Positions 5,515 through 6,442 of a stretch of 6,442 bases of DNA are shown piece by piece. Below the pieces are notes generated by a model. That model was not told the DNA's origin. It did no database searches and was given only the letters and a program-made list of their open reading frames with translations. Numbering within the stretch: position 1 is the first letter of the stretch; every line of letters starts with the position of its first letter. The DNA is from JAVVFH01 sp032250585 (GTDB lineage: Bacteria > Pseudomonadota > Gammaproteobacteria > Xanthomonadales > SZUA-36), in the NCBI GenBank assembly GCA_032250585.1, contig JAVVFH010000199.1:1-6442 (forward strand), read 5' to 3'. A program made the position numbers and the translations under genes.

Positions 5515-6442
<928 letters not shown>

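Overview
This window looks like chromosomal housekeeping DNA from a GC-rich proteobacterium, most probably a gammaproteobacterium. The grounds are strong family resemblance of GyrA, SucB and Lpd to gammaproteobacterial proteins, the sucB-lpd gene order, a PilH-type response regulator, and high G+C at third codon positions. I cannot place it more precisely. I see no mobile element, CRISPR array, tRNA, rRNA, phage gene or frameshift.

Layout. The left end holds the C-terminal part of gyrA on the plus strand (1-1134), cut by the window edge. Everything else is on the minus strand, and gyrA converges on it across a 50-bp gap. In transcription order from the right edge the minus-strand genes are: sucB (2-oxoglutarate dehydrogenase E2, N-terminus cut off), lpd (E3), a YhdH/AcuI-type NADPH-dependent reductase, a PilH-like single-domain response regulator, a type-5 peroxiredoxin, and an exported DUF3365/Tll0287-like protein with one c-type haem motif. 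All intergenic gaps are at most 125 bp, so there is no long empty stretch.

How the genes relate. sucB, lpd and the acuI-like gene read as one operon. sucB and lpd supply the E2 and E3 parts of the 2-oxoglutarate dehydrogenase complex (sucA presumably lies just beyond the right edge). The acuI-like start codon is 10 bp past the lpd stop, with its ribosome-binding site overlapping that stop, which suggests coupled expression of a TCA-cycle complex and an acryloyl-CoA or quinone reductase. The pilH-like, peroxiredoxin and haem-protein genes are separated by 109-125 bp gaps containing inverted repeats, so they are probably separate or only partly linked units. The last two share a redox theme.

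The most interesting non-coding signal is between the acuI-like gene and pilH. Two GTTAAC-centred palindromes, 24 bp apart, are also the arms of one larger inverted repeat, placed between a possible -10 element and the pilH start. I found no clear evidence of a wholly new system here. The findings are local oddities of regulation, operon composition and motif variation.
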